Positions 15,784-24,585 of a DNA stretch of 59,971 nt are shown one piece after another; position 1 is the stretch's first letter; every line of letters begins with the position of its first letter. Below the pieces are notes generated by a model. The model made no database searches. It worked only from the letters and a program-made list of their open reading frames with translations, and was not told the DNA's origin. Source of the DNA: Mitsuokella jalaludinii DSM 13811 (lineage in GTDB: Bacteria; Bacillota; Negativicutes; Selenomonadales; Selenomonadaceae); assembly GCF_000702905.1 (NCBI RefSeq), contig NZ_JNKR01000013.1, forward strand, positions 1 through 59,971. The letters run 5' to 3'. The position numbers and the translations under genes were made by a program.

Positions 15784-17055
15784 ATGCAGGAATTGCTGCC
15801 TGGATTTTTGGCAGCGCTCTCTCTTTCGGCCTCGCTGCTGCTCGTGCCGACGCTCCTGACACAGGTGGGGGCGCCGTTCATGGGCATCTACACGGCCTCG
15901 ATGCTCATGGCCTTCGCGGGCACGCTGGCCTTCGGGAGGCTCGGTCTGCCCGTCGCTGCAGCGCCGGGAGCGGCGCTGACCTCGTGGCTCGTCGCCATCG
16001 TCATGCTTGCGCACGGCGTGAGCTGGCAGATGGTGCTCTTCATGGGCGCTGTCGTCTCGCTCGTCATGACGGCAGCACTCGCCTTCACTGTATTCTCGAA
16101 GCGGCCGGGACGGCTGGCGGGACTTGTTCAGCTTTTCCCCCCGTGCATCGCGGACGGCCTTCAGGGTGCTGTCGGCCTCATGCTGCTCGTGCAGGGCCTC
16201 TATCAGGGGCACCTCCTCATGGGCTCGCCGACGGGCCCTGTGCAGCTCGGCAATATGGCCGATCCTGTCGCGTATATCAGTCTCGTCGGCATCATCGCGA
16301 TGCTCTCCCTCATGGCTGTCGGAGCGCGCTGGGCCGTGCTCGGCGGCGTTCTCACGAGCGCTGTTCTCGCTTTCTCTGGCGGCTTCTGGGTACTGCCGGA
16401 CGCTCCTTTTTTCCTGCCGGAGGGCCTTGACCGCACCGGCCTTCAGCTCATATTCATGAACGGGTGGGAAAATATAAGGGTATGTGATTATGCAGACCTC
16501 TCGCTCGTCCTTGTGCTCTTCCTCATTCTCTCAGGGTGGGGAGGGCTCAAGGCACTTGCTCCGCATCTTGATGACGGGCAGATGGGACGGTCACTGCTAT
16601 CCCTGAGTGGCCTGAGCTTCATCGCCTGCCTGCTCGGCACGATGCCGCTGACGGCGGCGCCGGAGTCGGCGGCGGGGCAGGCCACGGGCGGCCGCACGGG
16701 CCGCATGGCGTACTGGACGGCAGCCTTCCTCGCGCTCCTGCTCTTCATGGAGCCGACGCTGCAGTCGATGGCCTCATTCCCGAGCATCTTCGCTCCGGCC
16801 TTCGCCGGGGCAGGGCTCGTACTCCTGCTGCGCATGAAGCCGGTGTTCTCAGGCGGTCTTGCAGACAAGGTGGCAGCGGGGCTGCTCTTCCTCATCTTGC
16901 CGCTGACGCAGGACGTTGCGGCAGGTCTCGGGGCGGCCTGCATCGCTTACGTCAGCCTGACCCTGCTGTCGGGCGGGCACGTCAGCCGCTTCCTGCGCGT
17001 GCTGGCGGTGGCCTTCCTCTTGTATTTTTTCTATGGTTTCTGGTCAATCTTGTAA
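15784..17055 (+). CDS. NCS2-family (AzgA-like) purine permease
   Basis: The 423-residue protein has about twelve to fourteen hydrophobic segments. It aligns by eye with AzgA-type hypoxanthine/guanine permeases: AAPGAALTSWLVAIVMLAHGVSWQ in the position of APGMGLNAFFAYTVVLGMGYSWQ, and SAAGQATGGRTGRMAY in the position of ESATGIAAGGRTGL. It probably imports a nucleobase with protons. The substrate-determining NAF-type motif is replaced by SWLV-like residues, so specificity may differ. A purine role would fit the pur genes about 35 kb away, but that is only suggestive. Confidence 0.75.
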   Translation: MQELLPGFLAALSLSASLLLVPTLLTQVGAPFMGIYTASMLMAFAGTLAFGRLGLPVAAAPGAALTSWLVAIVMLAHGVSWQMVLFMGAVVSLVMTAALAFTVFSKRPGRLAGLVQLFPPCIADGLQGAVGLMLLVQGLYQGHLLMGSPTGPVQLGNMADPVAYISLVGIIAMLSLMAVGARWAVLGGVLTSAVLAFSGGFWVLPDAPFFLPEGLDRTGLQLIFMNGWENIRVCDYADLSLVLVLFLILSGWGGLKALAPHLDDGQMGRSLLSLSGLSFIACLLGTMPLTAAPESAAGQATGGRTGRMAYWTAAFLALLLFMEPTLQSMASFPSIFAPAFAGAGLVLLLRMKPVFSGGLADKVAAGLLFLILPLTQDVAAGLGAACIAYVSLTLLSGGHVSRFLRVLAVAFLLYFFYGFWSIL

Positions 17056-17086
17056 CTCGTATATCGTATAAGGAGTGTTTCGATCC

Positions 17087-17971
17087 GTGTCAATGCATTG
17101 GAATTCGTATGGAAAATATCTGTTAACGGGAGTCGTTCTCGGCTCGTTCCTGCTTTATGCGCCGTCTGTCACAGAGGCAAAGCGCGCCCACAAAGCACCG
17201 CAGAACAGCGCTGAGGTCACGGTAGCCGTGCCGGATGTCATGAACGAGACAAAGCAGGCACAAAGACCTTCCCGCAAGCATCAGGCCGACCCGAAGATCG
17301 GCATCCGCCAGGATCTGCGCGGTGAGGATCAGCTGCACGCAACATCGGAAAAGGAACTGTCGGGCGGCAGCGACTTCCAGTCGCGCATCCACAACATCCT
17401 CTATCCGTCTGGACAGGCCGCTCAGCAGATGACACCGCTTGCCGTGCCGCAGACCATCTCGGCTTACGACAACTCGATCATCGGCACGCCGCTCGCGAGC
17501 CAGGAGCAGTGCGTGCGCTACCTCTTGAGCAACAACCCGAACCCGGACATCACCGTTTCGCCGCAGCAGCTCGTCTCGTACTACTATGAAGAGGGTGCGC
17601 GCGAGGGCATCCGCCCGGACGTCGCCTTTGCTCAGGCGCTCAAGGAGACAGGCTTCTTCCGCTACGGCGGCGATGTCATCCCGCAGCAGAACAACTTCTG
17701 CGGCCTCGGGACGACGGGCGGCGGCGTCAAGGGCGCTTTCTTCGCGACGGCGCAGCTCGGTGTCCGCGCGCACATCCAGCACCTCTTGGCGTATTCGTCG
17801 ACGCGCGAGCCGAGCGAGCCGGTCATCGACCCGCGCTACCAGCTCGTGCGCGACTCCTACGGCACGCGCACGCTCGGCACGTGGGAAGACCTCAACGGCC
17901 GCTGGGCTGTGCCGGGATACACGTACGGCCAGAGCATCCTCTCGATGTTCCGAGCCATGCTGACCGAATGA
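17087..17971 (+). CDS. Exported glucosaminidase-domain protein (GH73-like)
   Basis: The 294-residue protein has an N-terminal signal segment (YLLTGVVLGSFLLYAPSV, cleavage near TEA). A low-complexity charged region follows (about 30-125), then a C-terminal glucosaminidase/lysozyme-like domain starting near SPQQLVSYYYEEGAREGIRP. The catalytic glutamate is likely in FAQALKETGFFRYGG, followed by NNFCGLGTTGG and GVRAHIQHLLAY. It should cleave peptidoglycan glycan strands. AAGGAG at 17070-17075 is 11 nt before the GTG at 17087, which I prefer; the ATG at 17093 is the alternative. Confidence 0.8.
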   Translation: MSMHWNSYGKYLLTGVVLGSFLLYAPSVTEAKRAHKAPQNSAEVTVAVPDVMNETKQAQRPSRKHQADPKIGIRQDLRGEDQLHATSEKELSGGSDFQSRIHNILYPSGQAAQQMTPLAVPQTISAYDNSIIGTPLASQEQCVRYLLSNNPNPDITVSPQQLVSYYYEEGAREGIRPDVAFAQALKETGFFRYGGDVIPQQNNFCGLGTTGGGVKGAFFATAQLGVRAHIQHLLAYSSTREPSEPVIDPRYQLVRDSYGTRTLGTWEDLNGRWAVPGYTYGQSILSMFRAMLTE

Positions 17972-18054
17972 TGCAGGGGCATCTGAGCCCTCTGTCATGC
18001 ATAAAGAAATCAAGATCGCAATTATTTCCAGATTGAAAGGGATGAAATCACTCG

Positions 18055-19674
18055 ATGATTACAGTCAATAATGTCAGCCTCCAGTTTGGCAAGCGCGTCC
18101 TCTACAAGGACGTCAACCTCAAGTTCACGCCGGGCAACTGCTACGGCATCATCGGCGCGAACGGTGCCGGCAAGTCCACCTTCCTCAAATTGCTGGCAGG
18201 CGACATTGAGCCGACGGGCGGCACAATCGAGATTACACCGGGCGAGCGCCTCGCTGTCCTGCAGCAGGACCACTATGCCTATGATGACTACGAGGTCCTG
18301 CGCACGGTCATCATGGGCCACAAGCGCCTTGTGGAGATCATGGATGAGAAGGATGCGCTCTACGCGAAGCCGGATTTCTCCGAAGAGGACGGCATGCGCG
18401 CTTCGGAGCTCGAGGCGGAGTTTGCCGAACTCAACGGCTGGGATGCAGAGTCCGAGGCCGCACGTCTGTTGAACGGCCTCGGCATCCCCGAAGAGGAGCA
18501 CACGATGAAGATGGCGGACCTCACGGCGAAGGAGAAGGTCCGCGTGCTGCTCGCCCAGGCGCTCTTCGGCAGCCCGGATATCCTGCTCTTAGATGAGCCG
18601 ACGAACCATCTCGATGTTGAGTCGATCAACTGGCTCGAGAACTTCCTCGCCGACTTCCCGAATACGGTCATCGTCGTCTCGCATGACCGCCACTTCCTCA
18701 ACCAGGTCTGCACCTACATCTGCGACGTTGACTTCGGCGAGATCAAGCTCTATGCGGGCAACTACGATTTCTGGTATCAGTCGAGCCAGCTCGCCCTGCA
18801 GCTGCAGAAGGAGCAGAACAAGAAGGCCGAGGAGAAGATCAAGGAACTGCAGACCTTCATCGCGCGCTTTGCCGCCAATGCTGCGAAGTCCAAGCAGGCG
18901 ACGAGCCGCAAGAAATTGCTCGACAAGATCAAGGTCGAGGACATCAAGCCGTCTTCGCGCCGCTATCCGTATATCGCCTTCGCGCCGGACCGCGAGGCGG
19001 GCGACCAGCTGCTCCAGGTCGACGGCATCTCCAAGTCGGTCGACGGTGAGCAGGTCCTCAAGAATGTCAGCTTCACGCTGAAGCGCGGCGACAAGGTCGC
19101 TTTCGTCGGCCCGAACAGCATCGGCAAGACGATGCTCTTCAAGATCCTCATGGGCGAGGAGCAGGCGGACGAGGGTACGTTCAAGTGGGGCGTGACGACG
19201 ACGCAGGCATACCTGCCGTCTGACAACTCGGCTTACTTCGACGGCGTCGACCTCAACCTTGTCGACTGGCTGCGCCAGTATTCGAAGGATCCGGATGAGA
19301 CGTTCGTGCGCGGCTTCCTCGGCCGCATGCTGTTCTCGGGCGAGGAGAGCCAGAAGAAGGCATCGGTCCTTTCCGGTGGCGAGCGCGTGCGCTGCATGCT
19401 CTCGCGCATGATGCTCTCGGGCGCGAATGTGCTGCTCCTCGATGAGCCGACGAACCACCTCGACCTCGAGTCGATCACGGCACTCAACAACGGCCTGATC
19501 GCCTTCAAGGGCACGGCGCTCTTCGTCTCGCACGACCACGAGTTCGTCCAGACGATCGCGAACCGCATCATCGACATCACGCCGGACGGCGTTGTCGACC
19601 GCCTCTCGACGTACGATGACTTCCTCGCGAATGAGACGGTGCGCCAGCAGCTCCAGGAGAAGTACAAGAAGTAA
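18055..19674 (+). CDS. ABC-F family ATPase (YbiT/Uup-like)
   Basis: The 539-residue protein has two ATPase domains and no membrane segments, as in ABC-F translation factors. Walker A motifs are GANGAGKST and GPNSIGKT; Walker B plus D-loop is LLLDEPTNHLD in both. The interdomain linker (about residues 235-300) is a charged helical pair (QLQKEQNKKAEEKIKELQTF) that in the family reaches into the ribosome near P-site tRNA. The first signature is LTAKEKVRVLL rather than LSGGE, a change seen in YbiT-like members; the second is canonical (LSGGERVRCML). Function in ribosome rescue or stress is inferred from the family. Confidence 0.92.
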   Translation: MITVNNVSLQFGKRVLYKDVNLKFTPGNCYGIIGANGAGKSTFLKLLAGDIEPTGGTIEITPGERLAVLQQDHYAYDDYEVLRTVIMGHKRLVEIMDEKDALYAKPDFSEEDGMRASELEAEFAELNGWDAESEAARLLNGLGIPEEEHTMKMADLTAKEKVRVLLAQALFGSPDILLLDEPTNHLDVESINWLENFLADFPNTVIVVSHDRHFLNQVCTYICDVDFGEIKLYAGNYDFWYQSSQLALQLQKEQNKKAEEKIKELQTFIARFAANAAKSKQATSRKKLLDKIKVEDIKPSSRRYPYIAFAPDREAGDQLLQVDGISKSVDGEQVLKNVSFTLKRGDKVAFVGPNSIGKTMLFKILMGEEQADEGTFKWGVTTTQAYLPSDNSAYFDGVDLNLVDWLRQYSKDPDETFVRGFLGRMLFSGEESQKKASVLSGGERVRCMLSRMMLSGANVLLLDEPTNHLDLESITALNNGLIAFKGTALFVSHDHEFVQTIANRIIDITPDGVVDRLSTYDDFLANETVRQQLQEKYKK

Positions 19675-19721
19675 GACGTTAGACACTGAAGATGTAAGGA
19701 TGTAAGGATGGGCGATGACGG

Positions 19722-21323
19722 ATGCTCGATAAATTCTTGCAGAATGCGATAGAGGATGCGGGCGCTACAGGGCGCCTGCGCGAGATGATCGGTGTCCTGC
19801 GCAGACGCGAAGTCGTGCGCGGCATGACGCCGGAGAAGCTGCGGCAGGTCCTCGAGGACCTCGGTCCGACATTTGTCAAGCTCGGCCAGATCATGAGCAT
19901 GCGGCCGGACTTCCTGCCGCCGGAGTACTGCGATGAGCTCATGAAGCTGCAGTCCGGTGCGAAGCCGCTGCCGTTTCCCATCATCCTCGAGGTCATCGAG
20001 AAGGAGTACAGCCGCCGCTGGTCTCAGATCTTCCGCTCCATCGACGAGGAAGCGCTGGGTTCGGCGAGCATCGCACAGGTGCACCGCGCTGTGCTGACCT
20101 CAGGCGAGAAAGTCGTCATCAAGGTGCAGCGGCCGGGCATCTACGAGATCATGAGCAAGGACATCGTGCTCCTCAAGCGCGCGGCGACGCTATTGAAGAT
20201 CGTCAGCCACTCGCAGGATGTCCTCGACTTCAACATGGTCCTCGACGAGATGTGGACGATCGCCAAACAGGAGATGGACTTCCTCATGGAGGCCGACCAC
20301 ATCGAAGAGTTCGAGCACCTCAACCGCGATGTCGACTATGTCAGCTGCCCACGGGTCTTCCGACAGCTCTCGACGCAGCACATTCTCGTCATGGAGTTTG
20401 TCGACGGCATCCGCATCGATGACTTCGACAAGCTGCGCGCGAATGGCTACGACATCAACCTGCTCGGGCGCCATCTCGGCGAGAACTACGTCAAGCAGAT
20501 CATCGAGGACGGCTACTTCCATGCCGACCCCCACCCGGGCAATATCTGGGTGAAGAACGGCCGCATCGTCTGGCTGGACCTCGGCATGATGGGGCGCCTC
20601 TCGAGCCGCGACCGCATTGCCATCCGCAAGGCTGTGATGGCGCTGGCGAATCACGATACCTTTGAGATGAAAGCCGCCGTGCTCTCTCTGGGTGTCGTGC
20701 GCGGCCGCATTAACCACACAGCGCTCTATCAGGACATCGATTCGATGATGGCGCAGTACAGCTCACTCGACTTCAAGTCGCTGCAGATGGGCGTCTTGAC
20801 GCGCCAGATCATGAATATCCTGCGCGTCCACCGCATCGCCTGCCCACAGGGGCTCTCGATGTTCGCGCGCGGTGTCCTGACGATTGAGGGCGTCATGCGT
20901 CTCTGCTGCCCGAAGGTCAGCTTCGTCGAGATCTTCGCGAAGAGCCTCGCCCTCGACTTCAAGAAGAACTTCAGTTGGCACGATGAGATGGACAAGGTCA
21001 AGCGCGAGGGCTTCCTGCTCATGCGCAAGTCCGCACAACTGCCGGAACAGATCTCGGACATCCTCAAGATGACGATGAGCGGCCAGACGAAGGTCAACCT
21101 CGACCTCACAGGCTCGGAGGAGCCGCTGAACCGCATGGACAAGATGATCAACAAGGTCATCATCGCCGTGCTCTGCGCAGCGCTGCTCCTCGGATCCAGC
21201 ACGATCTGCACGACGAATATGACGCCGAAGATCATGGAGATTCCCCTGCTCGGTTTCCTCGGGTACCTCATCGCCTTTGTGCTGAGTATCCGCCTGATCT
21301 GGGAGATACACAAAGGAGCCTAG
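19722..21323 (+). CDS. ABC1 kinase-like (AarF/UbiB family) membrane-associated protein
   Basis: The 533-residue protein has the ABC1/UbiB kinase-like hallmarks: the KxGQ motif in FVKLGQIMSMRPDFLP, SIAQVHRA, VIKVQRPGI, then HADPHPGNIWV and WLDLGMMGRLSSRDR. Two transmembrane helices close the protein. Family members are atypical ATPases tied to isoprenoid-lipid or quinone metabolism. Its substrate here is unknown, and no ubiquinone genes are nearby. It follows the ABC-F gene by 47 bp and ends in a strong terminator. Confidence 0.9.
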   Translation: MLDKFLQNAIEDAGATGRLREMIGVLRRREVVRGMTPEKLRQVLEDLGPTFVKLGQIMSMRPDFLPPEYCDELMKLQSGAKPLPFPIILEVIEKEYSRRWSQIFRSIDEEALGSASIAQVHRAVLTSGEKVVIKVQRPGIYEIMSKDIVLLKRAATLLKIVSHSQDVLDFNMVLDEMWTIAKQEMDFLMEADHIEEFEHLNRDVDYVSCPRVFRQLSTQHILVMEFVDGIRIDDFDKLRANGYDINLLGRHLGENYVKQIIEDGYFHADPHPGNIWVKNGRIVWLDLGMMGRLSSRDRIAIRKAVMALANHDTFEMKAAVLSLGVVRGRINHTALYQDIDSMMAQYSSLDFKSLQMGVLTRQIMNILRVHRIACPQGLSMFARGVLTIEGVMRLCCPKVSFVEIFAKSLALDFKKNFSWHDEMDKVKREGFLLMRKSAQLPEQISDILKMTMSGQTKVNLDLTGSEEPLNRMDKMINKVIIAVLCAALLLGSSTICTTNMTPKIMEIPLLGFLGYLIAFVLSIRLIWEIHKGA

Positions 21324-21328
21324 CTCCA

Positions 21329-21357
21329 AGACCCGCCGCACTGCGGCGGGTCTTTTT
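21329..21357 (+). terminator. Rho-independent terminator after the ABC1 kinase gene
   Basis: GACCCGCCGC (21330-21339) pairs with GCGGCGGGTC (21343-21352) and is followed by five T (21353-21357). Confidence 0.9.
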
Positions 21358-21480
21358 ACGTGCGGCATGTGGCGGGATTCTGTGCGGCATGGTAAAATGA
21401 TGACAGAGGTATAACCGTTGCAGGCAAATGGCAAGACCATGTGCGATGGTGCGTAGAGATGGAAAAGGAGCGATGCAGAT

Positions 21481-21843
21481 ATGGGCATGAGAGGTGTGCG
21501 CGGTGCGATCACCGTGGAACAGAACGAAAAGGAAGCAATCTGGCAGGCGGCCAAGGCGATGATGCAGGAGCTCATCGAGCGCAATGAACTGGCACCGGAG
21601 GATATCGGTGCGGTGATCTTCAGCATGACGGAAGATCTCACGGCGGCTTTCCCGACGGCTGGTGTGCGCCAGCTGCCGGGCTTCGACCTCGTGCCGCTCT
21701 TTGACGCGCGTCAATGTGCGATTGAGGGCAGCCTGGAGAAGTGCATTCGCGTGCTCGTGCTCGCCGATACGGGAAAAGCACAGCGTGATATCCACCACAT
21801 CTATATGGGAAAGGCTGTCGCACTTCGTCCTGATATACGCTGA
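21481..21843 (+). CDS. aroH: Chorismate mutase, AroH class
   Basis: The 120-residue protein matches the small trimeric AroH-type chorismate mutase, which converts chorismate to prephenate for Phe/Tyr synthesis. Visible are MRGVRGAITVEQNEKEAI with the conserved Arg, SMTEDLTAAFPTAGVRQLPG, VPLFDARQCAIEGSLEKCIR with the catalytic Glu and Arg, and the end HHIYMGKAVALRPD. AAGGAG lies about 10 nt before the ATG. A possible extended -10 (TGGTAAAAT) lies near 21389-21397. It stands alone between terminators, next to transketolase, whose product erythrose 4-phosphate feeds the shikimate pathway. Confidence 0.9.
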   Translation: MGMRGVRGAITVEQNEKEAIWQAAKAMMQELIERNELAPEDIGAVIFSMTEDLTAAFPTAGVRQLPGFDLVPLFDARQCAIEGSLEKCIRVLVLADTGKAQRDIHHIYMGKAVALRPDIR

Positions 21844-21876
21844 ACACCATGGAATTGGTACCAAGTCATATAAAAT

Positions 21877-21918
21877 TTCTACAAGCTACTGTACTTTTTA
21901 TATAAAATCTTGTAGAAT
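21877..21918. promoter_or_regulatory. 9-bp inverted repeat in the transketolase promoter region
   Basis: TTCTACAAG (21877-21885) and CTTGTAGAA (21909-21917) are perfect inverted repeats, 23 bp apart. They flank an AT-rich core with TATATAAAAT, and the right arm overlaps a candidate -10 TAGAAT (21913-21918). I read this as an operator over the promoter. The regulator is unknown. Confidence 0.5.
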
Positions 21919-21978
21919 AGATGGAGTGAGAGGATTCATCAGGAATTTTCAGAATCAAGTGGTAAGGAGAGATACACT

Positions 21979-23982
21979 TTGAGTAACATCGATACGAAAT
22001 GCGTCAACGCGATCCGCGTGCTCGCAGCAGATGCAATCCAGAAGGCAAAATCCGGTCATCCGGGCCTGCCGCTCGGCAGCGCTCCGATGGCGTATGAGCT
22101 CTGGGCAAATCACATGAACCACAATGCCAAGGACCCGAAATGGGCCAACCGCGACCGCTTCATCCTGTCGGGCGGCCACGGCTCGACGCTGCTCTATTCG
22201 CTGCTCCATTTCTACGGCTACGGCCTGACGATGGACGATATGAAAGAGTTCCGCCAGATGGGCTCGCTGACGCCGGGCCATCCGGAGTACGGTCACACGG
22301 TCGGCGTCGAAGCCACGACGGGCCCGCTCGGCGCAGGCATGGGCATGGCTGTCGGCATGGCGATGGCAGAGGCACACCTCGCTTCGATGTTCAACCGCCC
22401 GGGCTACCCGGTTGTCGACCATTACACGTTCGCGCTCGGCGGCGACGGCTGCATGATGGAAGGCATTTCCTCGGAGGCGTTCTCGCTCGCTGGCACGCTT
22501 GGCCTTTCGAAGCTCATCATCCTCTACGATTCCAACAAGATCTCCATCGAGGGCAATACGGACATCGCCTTCACGGAGGATGTCCAGGCTCGTATGCGTG
22601 CCTTTGGGTTCCAGACGATCACAGTCGAGGACGGCAATGATCTCGAGGCCATCGGCAAGGCCATCGAAGAAGCGAAGGCTGACAAGGAGCATCCGTCCTT
22701 CATCACGGTCAAGACGCAGATCGGCTACGGCTGCCCGGCCAAGCAGGGCAAGGCCAGCGCTCACGGCGAGCCGCTCGGCGAGGAGAACGTCAAGGCCATG
22801 AAGGAGAACCTCGGCTGGCCGGAACCGGACAAGTCCTTCAACATCCCGCAGGATGTCTACGACCACTATGCAGACCTCGCCAAGAAGGGTGAGGCGGCAG
22901 AGGCTGCCTGGAACAAGATGTTCGCTGAGTACTGCGAGAAGTTCCCGGAGGACAAGGCTCGCTGGGAGAAGTACCACACGGCTGTCAATGCCGAGGCGCT
23001 CTACAACAGCGATGAGTTCTGGGCTTATGAGGACAAGGCTGTCGCAACGCGCAATCTCTCCGGCAAGATGATCAACCGCCTCAAGGACATCATGCCGAAC
23101 CTCATCGGCGGCAGTGCTGATCTCGCACCGTCGAACAAGACGCATATGGAAGGCGAGGGGGACTTCAGCAAGTTCAACTATGCGGGCCGCAACCTGCATT
23201 TCGGCGTCCGCGAGCTCGCCATGGCCGCGATTGCCAATGGCCTGATGCTCCACGGCGGCCTGCGCGCCTATGTCGCGACGTTCTTCGTCTTCAGTGACTA
23301 CACGAAGCCGATGGTCCGCCTGGCTGCCCTGATGGGCCTGCCGGTGACGTACGTCTTCACGCACGACAGCATCGGTGTTGGCGAGGATGGCCCGACGCAT
23401 GAGCCAATCGAGCAGATGGCCATGCTGCGCGCCCTGCCGAACATCAATGTCTTCCGCCCGGCTGATGCAACGGAGACGGCTGCCGGCTGGTACCTCGCTG
23501 TGACGTCTACGAAGACGCCGACGGCTCTCGTGCTCACGCGCCAGAACCTGCCGCAGCTCCCGGGCTCGAGCAAGGATGCCCTCAAGGGTGCTTATGTCGT
23601 CTCCGAGGCGAAGGATCCGGCGAACATGGCCGGTATCCTCATCGGCACGGGCTCTGAGGTATCGCTGGCCATCGAGGCACAGGAAGAGCTCGCCAAGAGC
23701 GGCATCGACGTCCGCGTCGTCTCGATGCCGTGCATGGATCTCTTTGAGCAGCAGAGCGCTGAGTATAAGGAGAGCGTCCTGCCGAAGGATGTCCGCGCGC
23801 GCGTCGCTGTCGAGGCGCTCTCGAGCTTCGGCTGGGGCCGCTACGTCGGCCTCGACGGTGCAACGGTCTGCATGGAGAGCTTCGGCGCTTCGGCACCGGC
23901 GGCACAGCTCTTCGAGAAGTTCGGCTTCACGAAGCAGCATGTCGTAGAAGTCGCCATGAAAGTCATTGCTGCCAATAACTGA
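21979..23982 (+). CDS. tkt: Transketolase
   Basis: The 667-residue protein is a full-length transketolase, which moves two-carbon units between sugar phosphates using thiamine diphosphate. It shows KSGHPGLPLGSAPMAYELW, GPLGAGMGMAVGMAMAE, and the ThDP site GGDGCMMEGISSEAFSLAG with the later Asn. The second domain has GSADLAPSNKTH, FGVRELAMAAIANG and the substrate loop HDSIGVGEDGPTHEPIEQ. Translation starts at TTG 21979, with AAGGAG 9 nt upstream. An inverted repeat lies in its promoter region, and a terminator follows the stop. The adjacent chorismate mutase gene makes a shikimate-pathway link plausible. Confidence 0.97.
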   Translation: MSNIDTKCVNAIRVLAADAIQKAKSGHPGLPLGSAPMAYELWANHMNHNAKDPKWANRDRFILSGGHGSTLLYSLLHFYGYGLTMDDMKEFRQMGSLTPGHPEYGHTVGVEATTGPLGAGMGMAVGMAMAEAHLASMFNRPGYPVVDHYTFALGGDGCMMEGISSEAFSLAGTLGLSKLIILYDSNKISIEGNTDIAFTEDVQARMRAFGFQTITVEDGNDLEAIGKAIEEAKADKEHPSFITVKTQIGYGCPAKQGKASAHGEPLGEENVKAMKENLGWPEPDKSFNIPQDVYDHYADLAKKGEAAEAAWNKMFAEYCEKFPEDKARWEKYHTAVNAEALYNSDEFWAYEDKAVATRNLSGKMINRLKDIMPNLIGGSADLAPSNKTHMEGEGDFSKFNYAGRNLHFGVRELAMAAIANGLMLHGGLRAYVATFFVFSDYTKPMVRLAALMGLPVTYVFTHDSIGVGEDGPTHEPIEQMAMLRALPNINVFRPADATETAAGWYLAVTSTKTPTALVLTRQNLPQLPGSSKDALKGAYVVSEAKDPANMAGILIGTGSEVSLAIEAQEELAKSGIDVRVVSMPCMDLFEQQSAEYKESVLPKDVRARVAVEALSSFGWGRYVGLDGATVCMESFGASAPAAQLFEKFGFTKQHVVEVAMKVIAANN

Positions 23983-24026
23983 TCGAATTGCATAGTCTCA
24001 GGGCGGTCGAGCCGCTCTGTATACAT

Positions 24027-24060
24027 AAAAGGTCCGCAGTCTGCGGGCCTTTTATTTTTT
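24027..24060 (+). terminator. Rho-independent terminator after tkt
   Basis: AAAAGGTCCGCAG (24027-24039) pairs with CTGCGGGCCTTTT (24041-24053) with one G-U pair, followed by a T-rich tail to 24060. Confidence 0.88.
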
Positions 24061-24175
24061 GTATACTTTTGCCAGCAATGTCCTCTGTACGAGGAATAAA
24101 AGTGCTGTTTTTGCGCGTGTCCATAAAAATGATACGCTAGACAGCGTGGACACACAAAACTTTATAAAATAAGTG
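24061..24175. other. Palindrome-rich spacer upstream of the str promoter
   Basis: No coding sequence is seen. TCCTC-TGTAC-GAGGA lies at 24081-24095. GTGTCC (24117-24122) and ACGCT (24134-24138) pair with the contiguous AGCGTGGACAC (24143-24153), forming a bulged hairpin. These may be regulatory sites just upstream of the promoter at 24176. Confidence 0.35.
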
Positions 24176-24204
24176 TTGACAAGGGTTTTGGAGGGTGTTA
24201 TATT
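24176..24204 (+). promoter_or_regulatory. Sigma-A promoter of the str (ybxF-rpsL) operon
   Basis: A perfect TTGACA (24176-24181) and TATATT (24199-24204) are separated by 17 bp, about 50 bp before the ybxF start. This is among the best promoters in the window and probably drives at least ybxF-rpsL-rpsG-fusA-tuf. Confidence 0.88.
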
Positions 24205-24257
24205 ATAGGAGTGCCTGATTCAAGCGCACGATTTAGTGATACAGGAGAGTGAAAGCA

Positions 24258-24515
24258 ATGACACTGGATGCACTGAAAAGCGCCAGTCGGGTAATGGGTA
24301 TCAAGCAGGTTTCCAAAGCTGTGAAGCGCGGAGATGCGGAATGCGTCTTCGTTGCCGATGATGCAGATGAACGCGTCATCGGACCGCTGCAGATTCTCTG
24401 CCGGGAACAGGATGTCTCGGTCGAGCATGCGGCGACGATGGCTGACCTCGGCAATGCATGTGGCATTGAGGTCGGCGCGGCAGCGGCGGCAGTCCTCAAG
24501 CAGCCTATTTGTTAA
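24258..24515 (+). CDS. ybxF: L7Ae-family ribosomal/K-turn-binding protein (YbxF-like)
   Basis: The 85-residue protein matches the bacterial L7Ae-like YbxF/RplGB group, which binds kink-turn RNA: KQVSKAVKRGDAECVFVADDAD, then the strand-loop VEHAATMADLGNACGIEVGA. AGGAG lies 10 nt before the ATG at 24258; a GTG at 24249 is too close to it. As in Bacillus subtilis, the gene precedes rpsL. Unlike there, rpoB and rpoC are not upstream: transketolase and its terminator are. Confidence 0.85.
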   Translation: MTLDALKSASRVMGIKQVSKAVKRGDAECVFVADDADERVIGPLQILCREQDVSVEHAATMADLGNACGIEVGAAAAAVLKQPIC

Positions 24516-24543
24516 AAACTCAGGAGCTCTGCTTCGGGGTTTT
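24515..24543 (+). promoter_or_regulatory. Terminator-like hairpin between ybxF and rpsL
   Basis: AAAACTC-A-GGAGC pairs with GCTTC-G-GGGTTTT around the loop TCT, beginning at the ybxF stop and followed by an AT-rich but not T-only stretch. It may partly terminate or process the transcript so that ybxF and rpsL levels differ. Confidence 0.4.
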
Positions 24544-24585
24544 AATAAATAATAAATTCTCAATATGAAGGAAGGAGGTGCATGT

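Noticed and set aside
15228-16430. 400-codon plus-strand open frame overlapping the TVP38 and permease genes
   Set aside because: Low-complexity composition, opposite to one real gene and out of frame with the other; no recognisable domain.
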